Position numbers and translations under genes: made by a program. Of a stretch of 64,000 nucleotides of DNA, positions 16,239 to 24,773 are shown one piece after another. Origin of the DNA: CAUZIR01 sp034421295 (GTDB lineage: Bacteria > Chloroflexota > Dehalococcoidia > Lucifugimonadales > UBA2962); NCBI GenBank assembly GCA_034421295.1, contig DAOUKM010000015.1, positions 1 to 64,000 of the forward strand, written 5' to 3'. Position 1 is the stretch's first letter, and every line of letters starts with the position of its first letter. The notes under the pieces were generated by a model. That model had not been told where the DNA came from, made no database searches, and saw only the letters and a list, made by a program, of their open reading frames with translations.

Positions 16239-17135
16239 ATGACACTGGTTGAGTTCAGCGTTCGTACGCCCGCCGAGTTCGTTGAGCCACTCTCGCAGCT
16301 GTTTCGTCGGTACGGCGAAGGGGGTGTGGTCATCGAGCAGGATGGTGGATACAACCCGGACGATGGCGAGACCCCTCCGGAGGGCGCCTGGGTGACAATG
16401 CGGACGTACGTGCCGTCCGACGCCTCCCTTGCCGGCAGGCGCGCGGGGATCGACGCAGGCGTGAGGCTCATCGCCCATGTAGGTCCCGTCGGGAAGGTCA
16501 TGGAGTGCACGATCCAGGAGTCAGACTGGCGGGCTGCACACACGCGCCACCTCGATTCGCTCGCGGTGGGAAAGCGATTGTTTGTCGTGCCGACGTGGGA
16601 GCGTTGCCAGGTGCCGGAGGGGCGAGAGGTGATATGGCTGGAGCCGGGCCTGGCTTTCGGCACCGGCCACCACCCTACCACCGCCATGTGCCTTGAGCTT
16701 ATTGACGATGTGCTTTGCCCGGGCTCCAGCGTCCTCGACCTGGGGTGTGGCTCGGGCATACTTTCCATCGCCGCGGCCAAGCTGGGCGCCGCAAGCGTGC
16801 TTGGACTGGACGTCGATGCCCAGGCGGTTTCCGCTGCCCGTGCCAACATGCGCCGCAACGGAGTGGAACACGTTGCAGACGCCCTGGAGGGTACTTTGCC
16901 CGAAGGTGCGGGCGGCAGAGGATTCGATCTCGTCGTGGCCAACATCTCGTCCACGGTCGTAATCGACCTGGCCCAGCACATGAGATCGGCGGTTCGCAGC
17001 GGGGGCTCACTGCTCGCCAGCGGGGTGGTGGCGGACAAGGGTCCACAGGTTACTGAGGCCCTTGAGGCAGCGGGTCTGTCCGTGGACGGGGTTACGCAGG
17101 CGGGCGACTGGCTGGCGTTTCGCGCCCACCCCTAG
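16239..17135 (+). CDS. prmA: Ribosomal protein L11 methyltransferase
   Basis: 298 residues. PrmA trimethylates lysines and the N-terminus of ribosomal protein L11 with S-adenosylmethionine. An N-terminal substrate-binding domain (residues 1-~110) precedes the Rossmann methyltransferase. Visible motifs are GLAFGTGHHPTTAMCLELID, VLDLGCGSGILSIAAAKLGA (SAM loop) and VVANISSTVV, which fits the NPPY-like post-motif. It follows dnaJ by 43 bases, a common order (dnaJ-prmA) in many phyla. Its last 44 bases overlap the end of gpsA on the other strand, so the two transcripts converge tail to tail. Confidence 0.95.
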   Translation: MTLVEFSVRTPAEFVEPLSQLFRRYGEGGVVIEQDGGYNPDDGETPPEGAWVTMRTYVPSDASLAGRRAGIDAGVRLIAHVGPVGKVMECTIQESDWRAAHTRHLDSLAVGKRLFVVPTWERCQVPEGREVIWLEPGLAFGTGHHPTTAMCLELIDDVLCPGSSVLDLGCGSGILSIAAAKLGAASVLGLDVDAQAVSAARANMRRNGVEHVADALEGTLPEGAGGRGFDLVVANISSTVVIDLAQHMRSAVRSGGSLLASGVVADKGPQVTEALEAAGLSVDGVTQAGDWLAFRAHP

Positions 17136-18156
17136 GTTTGCCCTCCCGGCGGAGGCCGCTCCACTCAGGTGCCGGTCTGCGGCCCAGCAGATCGGATATG
17201 GCCTCGTCAAGCGAGATGCCTTCAAACATCACCGCGTGTATGGCGCGGGCGATGGGCATGTCCACCGCCAGAGAATCGGCCAGGCGGACGGCAGCCACAG
17301 TGGTGTCGATTCCCTCGGCGACGTTGCGCATGCCTGAGCGGATATCCTCAAGTGCATGGCCGCCGGCCAGCTGCTGGCCGACGTGGCGGTTCCTGCTCAG
17401 GGTGCTGTAGCACGTGGCCATCATGTCCCCCATCCCGGCGAGCCCGGCGAAGGTAAGCGGGTCCGCGCCAGCCGCTATGCCGAGCCTGGCGGTCTCTGCC
17501 AGACCTCGAGTGACGAACGCCGCCTTGGAGTTGTCACCAAGTTTGAGCCCGTCGCAGACGCCGGCGCCGATCGCCACGATGTTCTTGAGTGCGCCGCCGA
17601 GTTCAACGCCCACGACGTCGCTGTTCGTGTATACCCTGAAGTTCTGAGACGAAAGCGCCGCCTGAACCGAGGCGGCAGCCTCGGCCGGTCCGGCAACGAC
17701 GGTTGTGGACGGCAGCCCGGATATTACCTCGGCGGCCAGGTTGGGGCCCGACAGGGCACATATCTGCCCACCTGCCGCGGTACCGATCTCCTCCGCCATC
17801 ACTTCAGTCATGCGTTTTCCCGAGGAGACTTCCAGTCCCTTGGTCGCGCTTACAAACGTTGCCCCGGCCGGCAGGTGGGCCGAAAGCACGGAGAGGTTCG
17901 TTCTGATGGACCGTGACGGTACCGCCACGACGACTATATCTGCCCCGTCCATGGCATCGGCGGGAGATTCCGTTACAGAGACCCCCTCCGGCAGTTCAAC
18001 TCCGGGGACGAATCTCCTGTTTTCGCGGAGCCGCTCTATCTCCTCGGCCTCGGAGCGGCGGCGCGCAAGCAGCCTGACCGCTCCGCCGTTTCTCGCCATC
18101 AGGACGGCAAGGGTCGTACCCCAGCTAGTCGTACCTATGACCGCTGACCGGGCCAT
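17092..18156 (-). CDS. gpsA: Glycerol-3-phosphate dehydrogenase [NAD(P)+]
   Basis: 354 residues. It reduces dihydroxyacetone phosphate to sn-glycerol-3-phosphate, the backbone for membrane lipid synthesis. The Rossmann N-terminus is GTTSWGTTLAVLMARNGG, the variant G-x-x-x-W-G-T seen in this family. GALKNIVAIGAGVCDGLKLG holds the catalytic Lys region. The final ~25 residues (REGKPRGGRETPASRPPA) are Arg/Pro-rich and look like non-homologous extension over the end of prmA. It lies 3 bases after plsY, which uses its product, so argF-der-plsY-gpsA reads as one operon with a lipid pair at its end. Confidence 0.96.
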   Translation of the reverse strand: MARSAVIGTTSWGTTLAVLMARNGGAVRLLARRRSEAEEIERLRENRRFVPGVELPEGVSVTESPADAMDGADIVVVAVPSRSIRTNLSVLSAHLPAGATFVSATKGLEVSSGKRMTEVMAEEIGTAAGGQICALSGPNLAAEVISGLPSTTVVAGPAEAAASVQAALSSQNFRVYTNSDVVGVELGGALKNIVAIGAGVCDGLKLGDNSKAAFVTRGLAETARLGIAAGADPLTFAGLAGMGDMMATCYSTLSRNRHVGQQLAGGHALEDIRSGMRNVAEGIDTTVAAVRLADSLAVDMPIARAIHAVMFEGISLDEAISDLLGRRPAPEWSGLRREGKPRGGRETPASRPPA

Positions 18157-18159
18157 AGA

Positions 18160-18825
18160 CTAGGCTTTCGGCTCCTCGGGGCCGTGGCTTGAGTCGTCTT
18201 GATCGTTCGACTCCGGTCGGGTTCCCAGCCTTCGCTCCTGGCCACGCATCAGGCGCAGTATGTTGTCGTGGTGGCGAATCAGCACGAATGGGGCGCCCAC
18301 GATGCCGTACCACATGTATTCGGTATCAACCACGCCTGCCGCCGCGAACCCTATAAGGGACGCGGCTCCCGCCGTGGCGCCGACTATGGACCCGAGAGAC
18401 ACGTACCTGGAGATGGCCACCAGGGGCACTCCGACGGCGGTTGCGATCAGGCCCGCCCAGGGTGTGAATATGAACAGTCCACCCCACCCCGTCGCAATCC
18501 CGCGGCCTCCCCTGAAGCCTGCGAAGACCGGGAAGTTGTGGCCGGCCAGGGCGGCCAGCCCGGCCGCAGCGTGCACGCCCGCGGCCGAGTCGAAGCCGAA
18601 TTTGGCCACGGCGATGGCGATTACGGCCTTGGACATGTCCAGCAAAAGTACGACGGCCCCGACCTTCCTGCCGGAGGTGCGAATCACGTTGGTCATGCCG
18701 GTCTTGCCGCTGCCGAAGTTGCGCACGTCGACCCCGCTGGCCACTCGGGCGGCGATGAGCCCGAACGGCACGGAGCCGATCAGGTAGCCGACTACGATGA
18801 ATACGACATATTCGACCGCGGTCAA
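18160..18825 (-). CDS. plsY: Glycerol-3-phosphate acyltransferase PlsY
   Basis: 221 residues. An inner-membrane enzyme that acylates glycerol-3-phosphate from acyl-phosphate, the first committed step of phospholipid synthesis. Hydrophobic segments, about five, span the sequence. Family motifs are present: LIGSVPFGLIAARVASGVDV, RNFGSGKTGMTNVIRTSGRK, AALAGHNFPVFAGFRGGRGI. A charged tail of ~25 residues (RLGTRPESNDQDDSSHGPEE) is longer than usual. The TTG start overlaps the der stop (TTGA). Confidence 0.95.
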   Translation of the reverse strand: MTAVEYVVFIVVGYLIGSVPFGLIAARVASGVDVRNFGSGKTGMTNVIRTSGRKVGAVVLLLDMSKAVIAIAVAKFGFDSAAGVHAAAGLAALAGHNFPVFAGFRGGRGIATGWGGLFIFTPWAGLIATAVGVPLVAISRYVSLGSIVGATAGAASLIGFAAAGVVDTEYMWYGIVGAPFVLIRHHDNILRLMRGQERRLGTRPESNDQDDSSHGPEEPKA

Positions 18826-20156
18826 CGTTCGCCCCTGCCGCGAAAGCGCATCCTCAGCGGCGCACCCTCGAAGCCGTACGCATTCCGGATGGCGTTCTCC
18901 AGATATCGCCTGTAGGAAAAGTGCACGAGATCGCCGCGATTCACGTAGAAGGTAAACCCGGGAGGTCCCTTGGAGTCCTGCGTGACTCCGTAGATCTTCA
19001 GCCCGCGACGCCCGCCGGATGTCGGGGGATGTTCTGAAACGGCGTTTAGGACCGTCCGCCTCAGGTCATACCGCGGCAGGCCCCTGAACCATTCAGCGTG
19101 TACCGCCGCCACCGAGTCCAGAAGCTCGCCTACACCGGCGCCCGTTAGCGCCGAAATGAACCGAACCGGCGCGAAGCTGAGGAACTTTAGCCGCTCCCTT
19201 ACGACCCGCTCGGCATCGGACCTGGTCAGCTCGAGCCCGCGGGCCAGGTCCCACTTGTTGACCGCCACCACGATCCCCCTCTGGGCCTCCAGGACGTAGC
19301 TGGCAATGTGTGCATCCTGTGCGGTGGCCAGCTCGGAGGCGTCGAGCACGAGCACGGCGACCTGGGCCCTGTCTATGGCCCTTAGCGAGCGCAGCACGCT
19401 GTAGCGTTCTATGCCGGGCTGGACACTGCCTCTGCGCCTGATCCCCGCAGTGTCGATCAGGAGGACGGAGACTCCTTCCCGTTCGATCAAGGTGTCGACC
19501 GCGTCCCTGGTCGTTCCGGGAATGTCGCTCACTATCGATCTATCCTCGCCCGCTATGGAGTTAAGGAGCAGTGACTTACCCGCATTCGTCCGTCCGACGA
19601 TCGCCAGCGAGATGTCCGCGACCGCCTCATAGGCCGGTCCCGATTCGGGCAGCGCCTCGATGACCGATGCCATTAGATCGTCCACCCCCCGGTTGTGATA
19701 TGCACTGAGGGGGATGGGGTCTCCAATGCCCAGCGAGTAGAATTCCAGCGCCGCCGCCTCCCGATCTTGATTGTCCGCCTTGTTTGCTGCGAGGACCACG
19801 GGCTTTTCGGCCATCCTGAGGATGTGGGCGATGTCCTCGTCGTCCGGGGTCAATCCCTCGTGCGCATCGACCACGAGAATGATCGCATCGGCGTCCGCCA
19901 TGGCCACATCGATTTGACGCCGCACCTCCTCGGAAAGGCCGGCCTGTTGCGTTGACCCCGTCGGCGCGATCTCCAGGCCCCCGGTGTCGAAAAGTACGAA
20001 GCCGACGCCGGCCCACTCGGCCTGCGTGGTCAGGCGGTCGCGGGTGGTGCCGGGCAGGTCCGACACGATGGCCGCGCGGTCGCCCGAGATGCGATTAAAC
20101 AGTGTGGACTTGCCTACGTTGGGGCGTCCAACAATGGCGATCAGCGGCTTTGTCAC
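18822..20156 (-). CDS. der: Ribosome-associated GTPase Der (EngA)
   Basis: 444 residues. Der has two tandem GTPase domains and a KH-like C-terminal domain and is needed for 50S subunit assembly. G domain 1 begins GRPNVGKSTLFNRISG with DTGG and NKAD; domain 2 has GRTNAGKSLLLNSIAG, DTAGIRRRG and NKWD. The KH-like end (GLKIYGVTQDSKGPPGFTFY) is intact. The second P-loop reads GRTNAGKS rather than the commoner GRPNVGKS, a mild substitution that keeps GKS. It is 11 bases after argF and overlaps plsY by 4 bases. Confidence 0.96.
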   Translation of the reverse strand: MTKPLIAIVGRPNVGKSTLFNRISGDRAAIVSDLPGTTRDRLTTQAEWAGVGFVLFDTGGLEIAPTGSTQQAGLSEEVRRQIDVAMADADAIILVVDAHEGLTPDDEDIAHILRMAEKPVVLAANKADNQDREAAALEFYSLGIGDPIPLSAYHNRGVDDLMASVIEALPESGPAYEAVADISLAIVGRTNAGKSLLLNSIAGEDRSIVSDIPGTTRDAVDTLIEREGVSVLLIDTAGIRRRGSVQPGIERYSVLRSLRAIDRAQVAVLVLDASELATAQDAHIASYVLEAQRGIVVAVNKWDLARGLELTRSDAERVVRERLKFLSFAPVRFISALTGAGVGELLDSVAAVHAEWFRGLPRYDLRRTVLNAVSEHPPTSGGRRGLKIYGVTQDSKGPPGFTFYVNRGDLVHFSYRRYLENAIRNAYGFEGAPLRMRFRGRGER

Positions 20157-20167
20157 GTGGGATCGGG

Positions 20168-21085
20168 CTAGTCGAGCAGCCGACGCAAGATCGTCTTTTG
20201 TGCGTGCAGGCGATTCTCGGCCTGGTCGAAGACCACCGACCTCGGGTGGTCCAGCATGCCGGGTGCGATCTCTTCTCCCTCATGTGCGGGCATATCATGC
20301 ATGAAGATCGCCCCCGGACCGGCCGCGTCCATCAGGTGTGGGCCGACCTGGTAGCCCCTGAAGGCATTCAGCCTGTCCTCGGTCTCGTCCTCGTCGCCCA
20401 TGCTGATCCACACGTCCGTGTAGACGGCGTCCGCTCCCCTGACGGCCTCTTCGGGTGAACCGAGCCAGGCGATCGATCCGCCGGTCTGCTCGGCGCGCCT
20501 GCCAGCCTCTTCCCAGGGCTCGTGTGCCATCCGGTAGGCCGATGGACTGGCTATGGTGAACTCGGCCCCCACCGACCCGCACGCAATCGCCAGGCTGGCC
20601 GCCACGTTGTTGCCGTCGCCCACGAAAGCCACCCTGGCACCCTTCAGGCTGCCTCTCCGCTCCCTGAGGGTCAGCAGGTCGGCCATCGCCTGACAGGGAT
20701 GCTCTTTGTCTGAAAGGGCGTTCACGACGGGAACCGAGGAGTGATCGGCCAGCTCGACCAGGGTGTCGTGCGAAAAGACCCGGGCCACGATGCAGTCGAA
20801 CCATCTGTCAAGGACCCGGGCCACGTGCGCCACAGGTTCACGACTGCCGAGGCCAACGTCGTCGGGCCCGAAGTAGACGCAATCGCCGCCCAGCTGCCTC
20901 ACCCCGATCTCGAAGCTTCCCCGGGTCCTGAGGGAAGGTTTTTCGAACAGCAGTGCCACGACCATGCCTTCCAGAGGTCGCGCCTGGTCACCGCGATGCT
21001 TTTGCTCCAGGGCCCGCTCCACGGCCTCGGTTACCCCGCTCGCGGGCAGGTCTGCCACCGACAGGAAATCGCCAAGATCGCTCAT
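20168..21085 (-). CDS. argF: Ornithine carbamoyltransferase
   Basis: 305 residues, normal length. It forms citrulline from ornithine and carbamoyl phosphate in arginine synthesis. Carbamoyl-phosphate loop SLRTRGSFE (51-59, usually STRTR), HPCQAMADLL (129-138) and DVWISMGDE (224-232) identify an ornithine-type enzyme. The ornithine loop reads HDMPAHEGEE (263-272) where the family norm is HCLPA, so the substrate-contacting Cys is replaced by Asp. This may be a lineage variant; activity on a related amine substrate cannot be excluded. First gene of the argF-der-plsY-gpsA run. Confidence 0.87.
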   Translation of the reverse strand: MSDLGDFLSVADLPASGVTEAVERALEQKHRGDQARPLEGMVVALLFEKPSLRTRGSFEIGVRQLGGDCVYFGPDDVGLGSREPVAHVARVLDRWFDCIVARVFSHDTLVELADHSSVPVVNALSDKEHPCQAMADLLTLRERRGSLKGARVAFVGDGNNVAASLAIACGSVGAEFTIASPSAYRMAHEPWEEAGRRAEQTGGSIAWLGSPEEAVRGADAVYTDVWISMGDEDETEDRLNAFRGYQVGPHLMDAAGPGAIFMHDMPAHEGEEIAPGMLDHPRSVVFDQAENRLHAQKTILRRLLD

Positions 21086-21234
21086 GTATCACAAGTTCCC
21101 ATAGCGGCGATGATATGCCACCGGATCGCCGGGCTACAAGGAACCTTCCGGTCTGCGTTCGGTCGACCGTCCGCGTTAATATGGGAGCTGGCTACAGCCT
21201 CTGCGAGGTTCCTTGCGTCCGTCCGACGAATGAC

Positions 21235-21558
21235 ATGGAGACAGGTGAAGTAGGAGCAGACCGCATACTCCTCACGGAGGATGGTGTGATCATCGAGTGG
21301 AGCGACGGCCAACGCTGTCGCTACCCTGCCAGGGAACTGCGCATTAACTGCGGCTGTGCCGAATGTGTCGAAGAATGGAGTCAGCGCAGGATCCTGGACC
21401 CGGCCTCGGTGCCGGCCGACATTCGCGCCGAGGACTACCTTCTGGTCGGCAGGTACGCGGTGCAGTTCCTCTGGAGCGACGCTCACTACACCGGTATCTA
21501 CCCCTTCGACGTCATACGGAGGATCCTGCCGTGTGAGCCGGAAGTGCACGGTGGCTGA
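21235..21558 (+). CDS. DUF971 domain protein
   Basis: 107 residues, consisting of the DUF971 fold only, the N-terminal domain also found in gamma-butyrobetaine hydroxylases and beside Fe-S assembly proteins. Seen: IEWSDGQRCRYPARELR, INCGCAECVEEWSQRRIL (Cys pair), VGRYAVQFLWSDAHYTGIYP and FDVIRRI. The CGCAEC cluster could bind a metal, which is inference. ATG 21235 is chosen because upstream residues in the same frame are not conserved. The HAD gene starts inside its last codons, so both are translated together. Confidence 0.85.
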   Translation: METGEVGADRILLTEDGVIIEWSDGQRCRYPARELRINCGCAECVEEWSQRRILDPASVPADIRAEDYLLVGRYAVQFLWSDAHYTGIYPFDVIRRILPCEPEVHGG

Positions 21559-22306
21559 ATCGGCCGCCGGCATGGATGCAGCCCCCGAATTGCCCGACGC
21601 GGTCCTGTTCGACCTGGACGACACCATACTTGCCACCTCTGAGGGCGCCGACAAGGCGTGGGTGGCGGTGACAGATCGATTCGCACCGGTGCTTGCTGCC
21701 ATGGGCCACAAGGTCGCCCCCGACATGCTCCGCGTGGCCATACACGACTACCGGATATGGTTCTGGTCTGACGCGGAGCGAAACCGTGTCGGCCGGCTGA
21801 ATCCCTGCGAGGCCCTGCGGCAGAACGTGCGTGGAGGTCTGGAGAAGCTCGGCATTGCGCCGGACCCGGCCCTGACCGAGGAGATGGCGGTGGCGTGGTC
21901 CGCCGCGCGCTGGAAGGCCTGCAGGCCAATTGAGGGAGCCTTAGGGACCCTGCGGGCCCTGAGGGCCAGGGGCGTCAAACTCGGGCTCATCACCAATGGG
22001 GGCGCCGACGTCCAGCGAAGGAAGGTTGAGCACCTGGGCCTGCCGAGCCTCATGGACCACATCCAGATCGAGGGTGCGTTCGGCGTCGGCAAACCCGAGC
22101 CCCGGGCCTATGCGCACGCGCTCGACACCCTTGGAGCGGGCCCCGACAGGGCATGGATGGTTGGAGACAACCTTGAGCTCGACGTGTTGGCGCCCATGAG
22201 GATGGGAATTCGCGGCATCTGGGTCGATGGCGAGGGAGGGGGTCTTCCCGAGGACGCACCGATGCGTCCTGACCGGATCGTTCGCGCGATCTCGGAACTC
22301 GTCTGA
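21551..22306 (+). CDS. HAD-superfamily hydrolase
   Basis: 251 residues. The HAD motifs are complete: I is DLDDTIL (nucleophile Asp near residue 19), II is LGLITNGGADVQRRKVEHLG (T/S and backbone), III is the KPEPRAY lysine, IV is WMVGDNLELDVLAP. A helical cap lies between I and II, as in YjjG/phosphoglycolate-phosphatase-like proteins, so small phosphorylated metabolites are the likely substrates; the exact one is unknown. GTG 21551 has GGAAG six bases upstream and overlaps the DUF971 stop; ATG 21572 is an alternative. Confidence 0.88.
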   Translation: MAESAAGMDAAPELPDAVLFDLDDTILATSEGADKAWVAVTDRFAPVLAAMGHKVAPDMLRVAIHDYRIWFWSDAERNRVGRLNPCEALRQNVRGGLEKLGIAPDPALTEEMAVAWSAARWKACRPIEGALGTLRALRARGVKLGLITNGGADVQRRKVEHLGLPSLMDHIQIEGAFGVGKPEPRAYAHALDTLGAGPDRAWMVGDNLELDVLAPMRMGIRGIWVDGEGGGLPEDAPMRPDRIVRAISELV

Positions 22307-22327
22307 TCCCCGGCCGGGTCGGTTCGG

Positions 22328-22747
22328 TCAGGCCGGCCTGAACTTGGGAAGAGTCACCTGGTCTGTGACATCGTCAAAAGCCACCTTAAGGGCCATGCCT
22401 ATCTGCAGGTCTTCCGGCCCGGGTGGCTCGGGCAGGTCTACGATGTTCGTTGCCATCAGGGGACCCTCCTCGAGTTTGACCAGGGCCACTACGAAGGGCG
22501 CGTCCGCCTGAAATGCCGGATGGGGCGATCGGTGCACGATGGTGAAGGTGAAAAGGCTCGCTCGACCGCTGGACAGGAACCATTCCGTGTCCCTGGAAAA
22601 ACAGCACGGTGAAATGTCCCTGGGATAAAAATACGCTCCTCGGCAGTCGTTGCATCGCCGGAGCCAGAGCTCGTGACGGCGTGCGCCATCCCAGTAGGTG
22701 AGGGACTCACCCTGCGGGCGGGGCAGGGGCTTTCGATAGTCGGCCAA
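22328..22747 (-). CDS. DUF35 Zn-ribbon/OB-fold protein, thiolase partner
   Basis: 139 residues. Members of this family are the small partners of thiolase-like enzymes, as in acetoacetyl-CoA thiolases and the steroid side-chain aldolase Ltp2. A zinc ribbon, LRRCNDCRGAYFYPRDISPC, is followed by a further Cys, and an OB-fold with LFTFTIVHRSPHPAFQADAP and VVALVKLEEGPLMATNIVDL follows. TTG 22747, one base after the thiolase stop, is the best start because the conserved part begins there. The order thiolase then DUF35 on the same strand predicts a heteromeric complex. Confidence 0.87.
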   Translation of the reverse strand: MADYRKPLPRPQGESLTYWDGARRHELWLRRCNDCRGAYFYPRDISPCCFSRDTEWFLSSGRASLFTFTIVHRSPHPAFQADAPFVVALVKLEEGPLMATNIVDLPEPPGPEDLQIGMALKVAFDDVTDQVTLPKFRPA

Positions 22748-22748
22748 C

Positions 22749-23891
22749 TCAGTCGACCGCCAGAACAGCAGTGCCGGTCGACGACAGGTACCCTCCGGTG
22801 CCGTTGACCAACGCGATCTTGGGGCCGGGCAACTGGCGCTCACCCGCCTCACCCCGAAGCTGTCGCACGGCCTCGAGCACCAGGAACATGCCGTACATGC
22901 CCGAGTGCGTATACGAGAGCCCTCCCCCCGACGTGTTCATGGGAAAATCGCCGCCGGGAGCCGTGCGCTGGCCCGCGACGAAATCGGCCGCCTCGCCCGG
23001 GCCGCAGAACCCGAGGGCCTCCAGTGTCACGAGCACCGTGTAGGTGAAAGAGTCGTAGATCATCGCGAGATCGATGTCGGCGTGGGTCATCCCCGCCCTG
23101 GCCAGCGCGCGGGGACCGGTCTCGCGGGAGATAGGGGCGGTGGGGTCCTCCATCTGGCTGATGATTGCGTGATCGTGCCCCTCTGCGGCGCCCAGGACCC
23201 ATACCGGCTTTCTCTTCAGATCTCGCGCCCGCTCGGCCGACACCACAACGTAGGCGCCGCCCGCGTCCGTCACGATGCAGCAGTCCAGGAGGTGAAAGGG
23301 CCAGGAGACCCAGCGCGACTCGTGGTAGTCATCAAAGCTCATCGGGTCGCGCATGTATGCCTTCGGGTTCAGCAGCGCCCATTTTCGCGTTGCGACGGCT
23401 ATCTCGGCCATCGCCTGGCGGGCCCGCTCCTCGCCGTAGACGTGCATGTATCGCCGCGCCGCAAGCGCATATGCCACCGGTGCGTTGACGATGCCGTATG
23501 GCACATCGAACTGCTGGCCCGGCTCGGCCGGATCGGGCACGGCGCGCCCCAGCCTGCTCCTGCCTGCCTCACCGTGGGTTACCAGCGCGACATCGCAGTA
23601 CCCGGCCCTGATGGCGGCTGACGCGTGGGCGATGTGGATGATGAAGGACGACCCCCCGACGTAGGTGCCGTCCGTAAATCTGGGCGAGATGCCGAGGTAT
23701 TCGGCAAGGACCATCGACGAGTAGCCGGCGGTGAGTACGCCATCAACGTCGCCGATCGCGATGCCGGCGTCAGCCAGCGCGTTGTGTGCCGCCTCAGCGT
23801 GGTGCTGGAGCGACGACTTGCCGGGTACCTTGCCGATCCTGTCGGACTCGGCGACTCCGGCGATCGCGACCGTGTCCGCCGTCCTGCTCAT
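22749..23891 (-). CDS. Thiolase-like protein (SCP2/Ltp2-type), probable non-thiolytic
   Basis: 380 residues of thiolase fold. Landmarks: VAIAGVAESDRIG at the N-terminus, VGGSSFIIHIAHASAAIRAG (78-97), IYDSFTYTVLVTLEALGFCG and TSGGGLSYTHSGMYGMFLVL near the C-terminus. In true thiolases the nucleophile Cys lies where this protein has Gly-Gly-Ser-Ser, so normal thiolysis is unlikely. Proteins of this kind with a DUF35 partner include retro-aldolases that cleave beta-hydroxyacyl-CoA side chains; that activity is inference. It follows panC at 52 bases; whether it belongs functionally to the pantothenate genes is unclear. Confidence 0.85.
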   Translation of the reverse strand: MSRTADTVAIAGVAESDRIGKVPGKSSLQHHAEAAHNALADAGIAIGDVDGVLTAGYSSMVLAEYLGISPRFTDGTYVGGSSFIIHIAHASAAIRAGYCDVALVTHGEAGRSRLGRAVPDPAEPGQQFDVPYGIVNAPVAYALAARRYMHVYGEERARQAMAEIAVATRKWALLNPKAYMRDPMSFDDYHESRWVSWPFHLLDCCIVTDAGGAYVVVSAERARDLKRKPVWVLGAAEGHDHAIISQMEDPTAPISRETGPRALARAGMTHADIDLAMIYDSFTYTVLVTLEALGFCGPGEAADFVAGQRTAPGGDFPMNTSGGGLSYTHSGMYGMFLVLEAVRQLRGEAGERQLPGPKIALVNGTGGYLSSTGTAVLAVD

Positions 23892-23943
23892 CCGCTTGTG
23901 GTCCTGCCCTTCTGCACGCCTCTTACGGTCCGCATCCTATGGC

Positions 23944-24771
23944 CTAGATGCTCTCGTTGTCGATCAGTCGGGTCTTGCCGACAAAGCCGGCCACCAGGGC
24001 CAGGGCCGGGCCGTCTATGGTCTCAAGCTCCTCCAGCGTGTCCGGGTCCGCGACCGAGACATAGTCCACCGTTACACCCCGCTCGTGCATCGCCCGGCGC
24101 ATCGCCTCCCTGATCCGTCCCGCGTCCTGCTCGCCCCCTGCCCGGATGCTCCTGGCGGAGCAAAGACCCTCGTACAGGCCCAGGGAGGCTCGCCTTTCGG
24201 CCTCCCCGAGGCTGAAGTTGCGGCTGCTAAGGGCGAGTCCGCTGCGCTCCCTTACCGTGGGCACGGCGACGATCTCGGCACCCAGGCAAAGATCCTCGAC
24301 CATTTGCCTTACGACGAGAAGCTGCTGTGCGTCCTTGCGTCCGAAGTAGGCCTTCTGGGGCCTCACTATGGAGATGAGTTTGCATACGACGGTGGTTACG
24401 CCCCTGAAATGGCCTGGCCGGGACGCTCCCTCCAGGCGCCGGGTCAGTCGGCCGACCGAGACCGTCGTGTCAAATCCCTCCGGGTACATCTCGGCGACGG
24501 CCGGAGCGTAGACGAGGTCGACGCCCTCCCGCTCCATGATGGTAAGGTCCCCCGGCCTGTTCCTCGGGTAGGATGCGTAGTCCTCTCCCTGGCCGAACTG
24601 GGTGGGGTTGACGAAGAGCGAGGCGACCGAGGTCGCGCACTCGGCCCGGGCGGCGCGCAGGAGCGCGACGTGGCCGGCGTGCAGTCCTCCCATCGTGGGG
24701 ACCAGGCCCAGCGGCTGGCCGGCCCCGTCCAGTTCAGCCCTGACCGCGGCAACCGTCTCGACCACCCGCAT
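23944..24771 (-). CDS. panC: Pantothenate synthetase
   Basis: 275 residues. It joins pantoate and beta-alanine with ATP via pantoyl-adenylate, the last step of vitamin B5 synthesis. The nucleotidylyl-transferase signature is clear: LVPTMGGLHAGHVALLRAAR (HxGH), FVNPTQFGQGEDYASYPR, FGRKDAQQLLVVRQMVEDL and LSSRNFSL (the KMSKS-like loop). ATG 24771 lies two bases after the panB stop, so both are translated from one message. No panD is in the window, leaving the source of beta-alanine open. Confidence 0.96.
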   Translation of the reverse strand: MRVVETVAAVRAELDGAGQPLGLVPTMGGLHAGHVALLRAARAECATSVASLFVNPTQFGQGEDYASYPRNRPGDLTIMEREGVDLVYAPAVAEMYPEGFDTTVSVGRLTRRLEGASRPGHFRGVTTVVCKLISIVRPQKAYFGRKDAQQLLVVRQMVEDLCLGAEIVAVPTVRERSGLALSSRNFSLGEAERRASLGLYEGLCSARSIRAGGEQDAGRIREAMRRAMHERGVTVDYVSVADPDTLEELETIDGPALALVAGFVGKTRLIDNESI

Positions 24772-24773
24772 TG

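Noticed and set aside
21082..21741. Minus-strand frame across DUF971
   Set aside because: DUF971 and HAD motifs on the plus strand account for this DNA.
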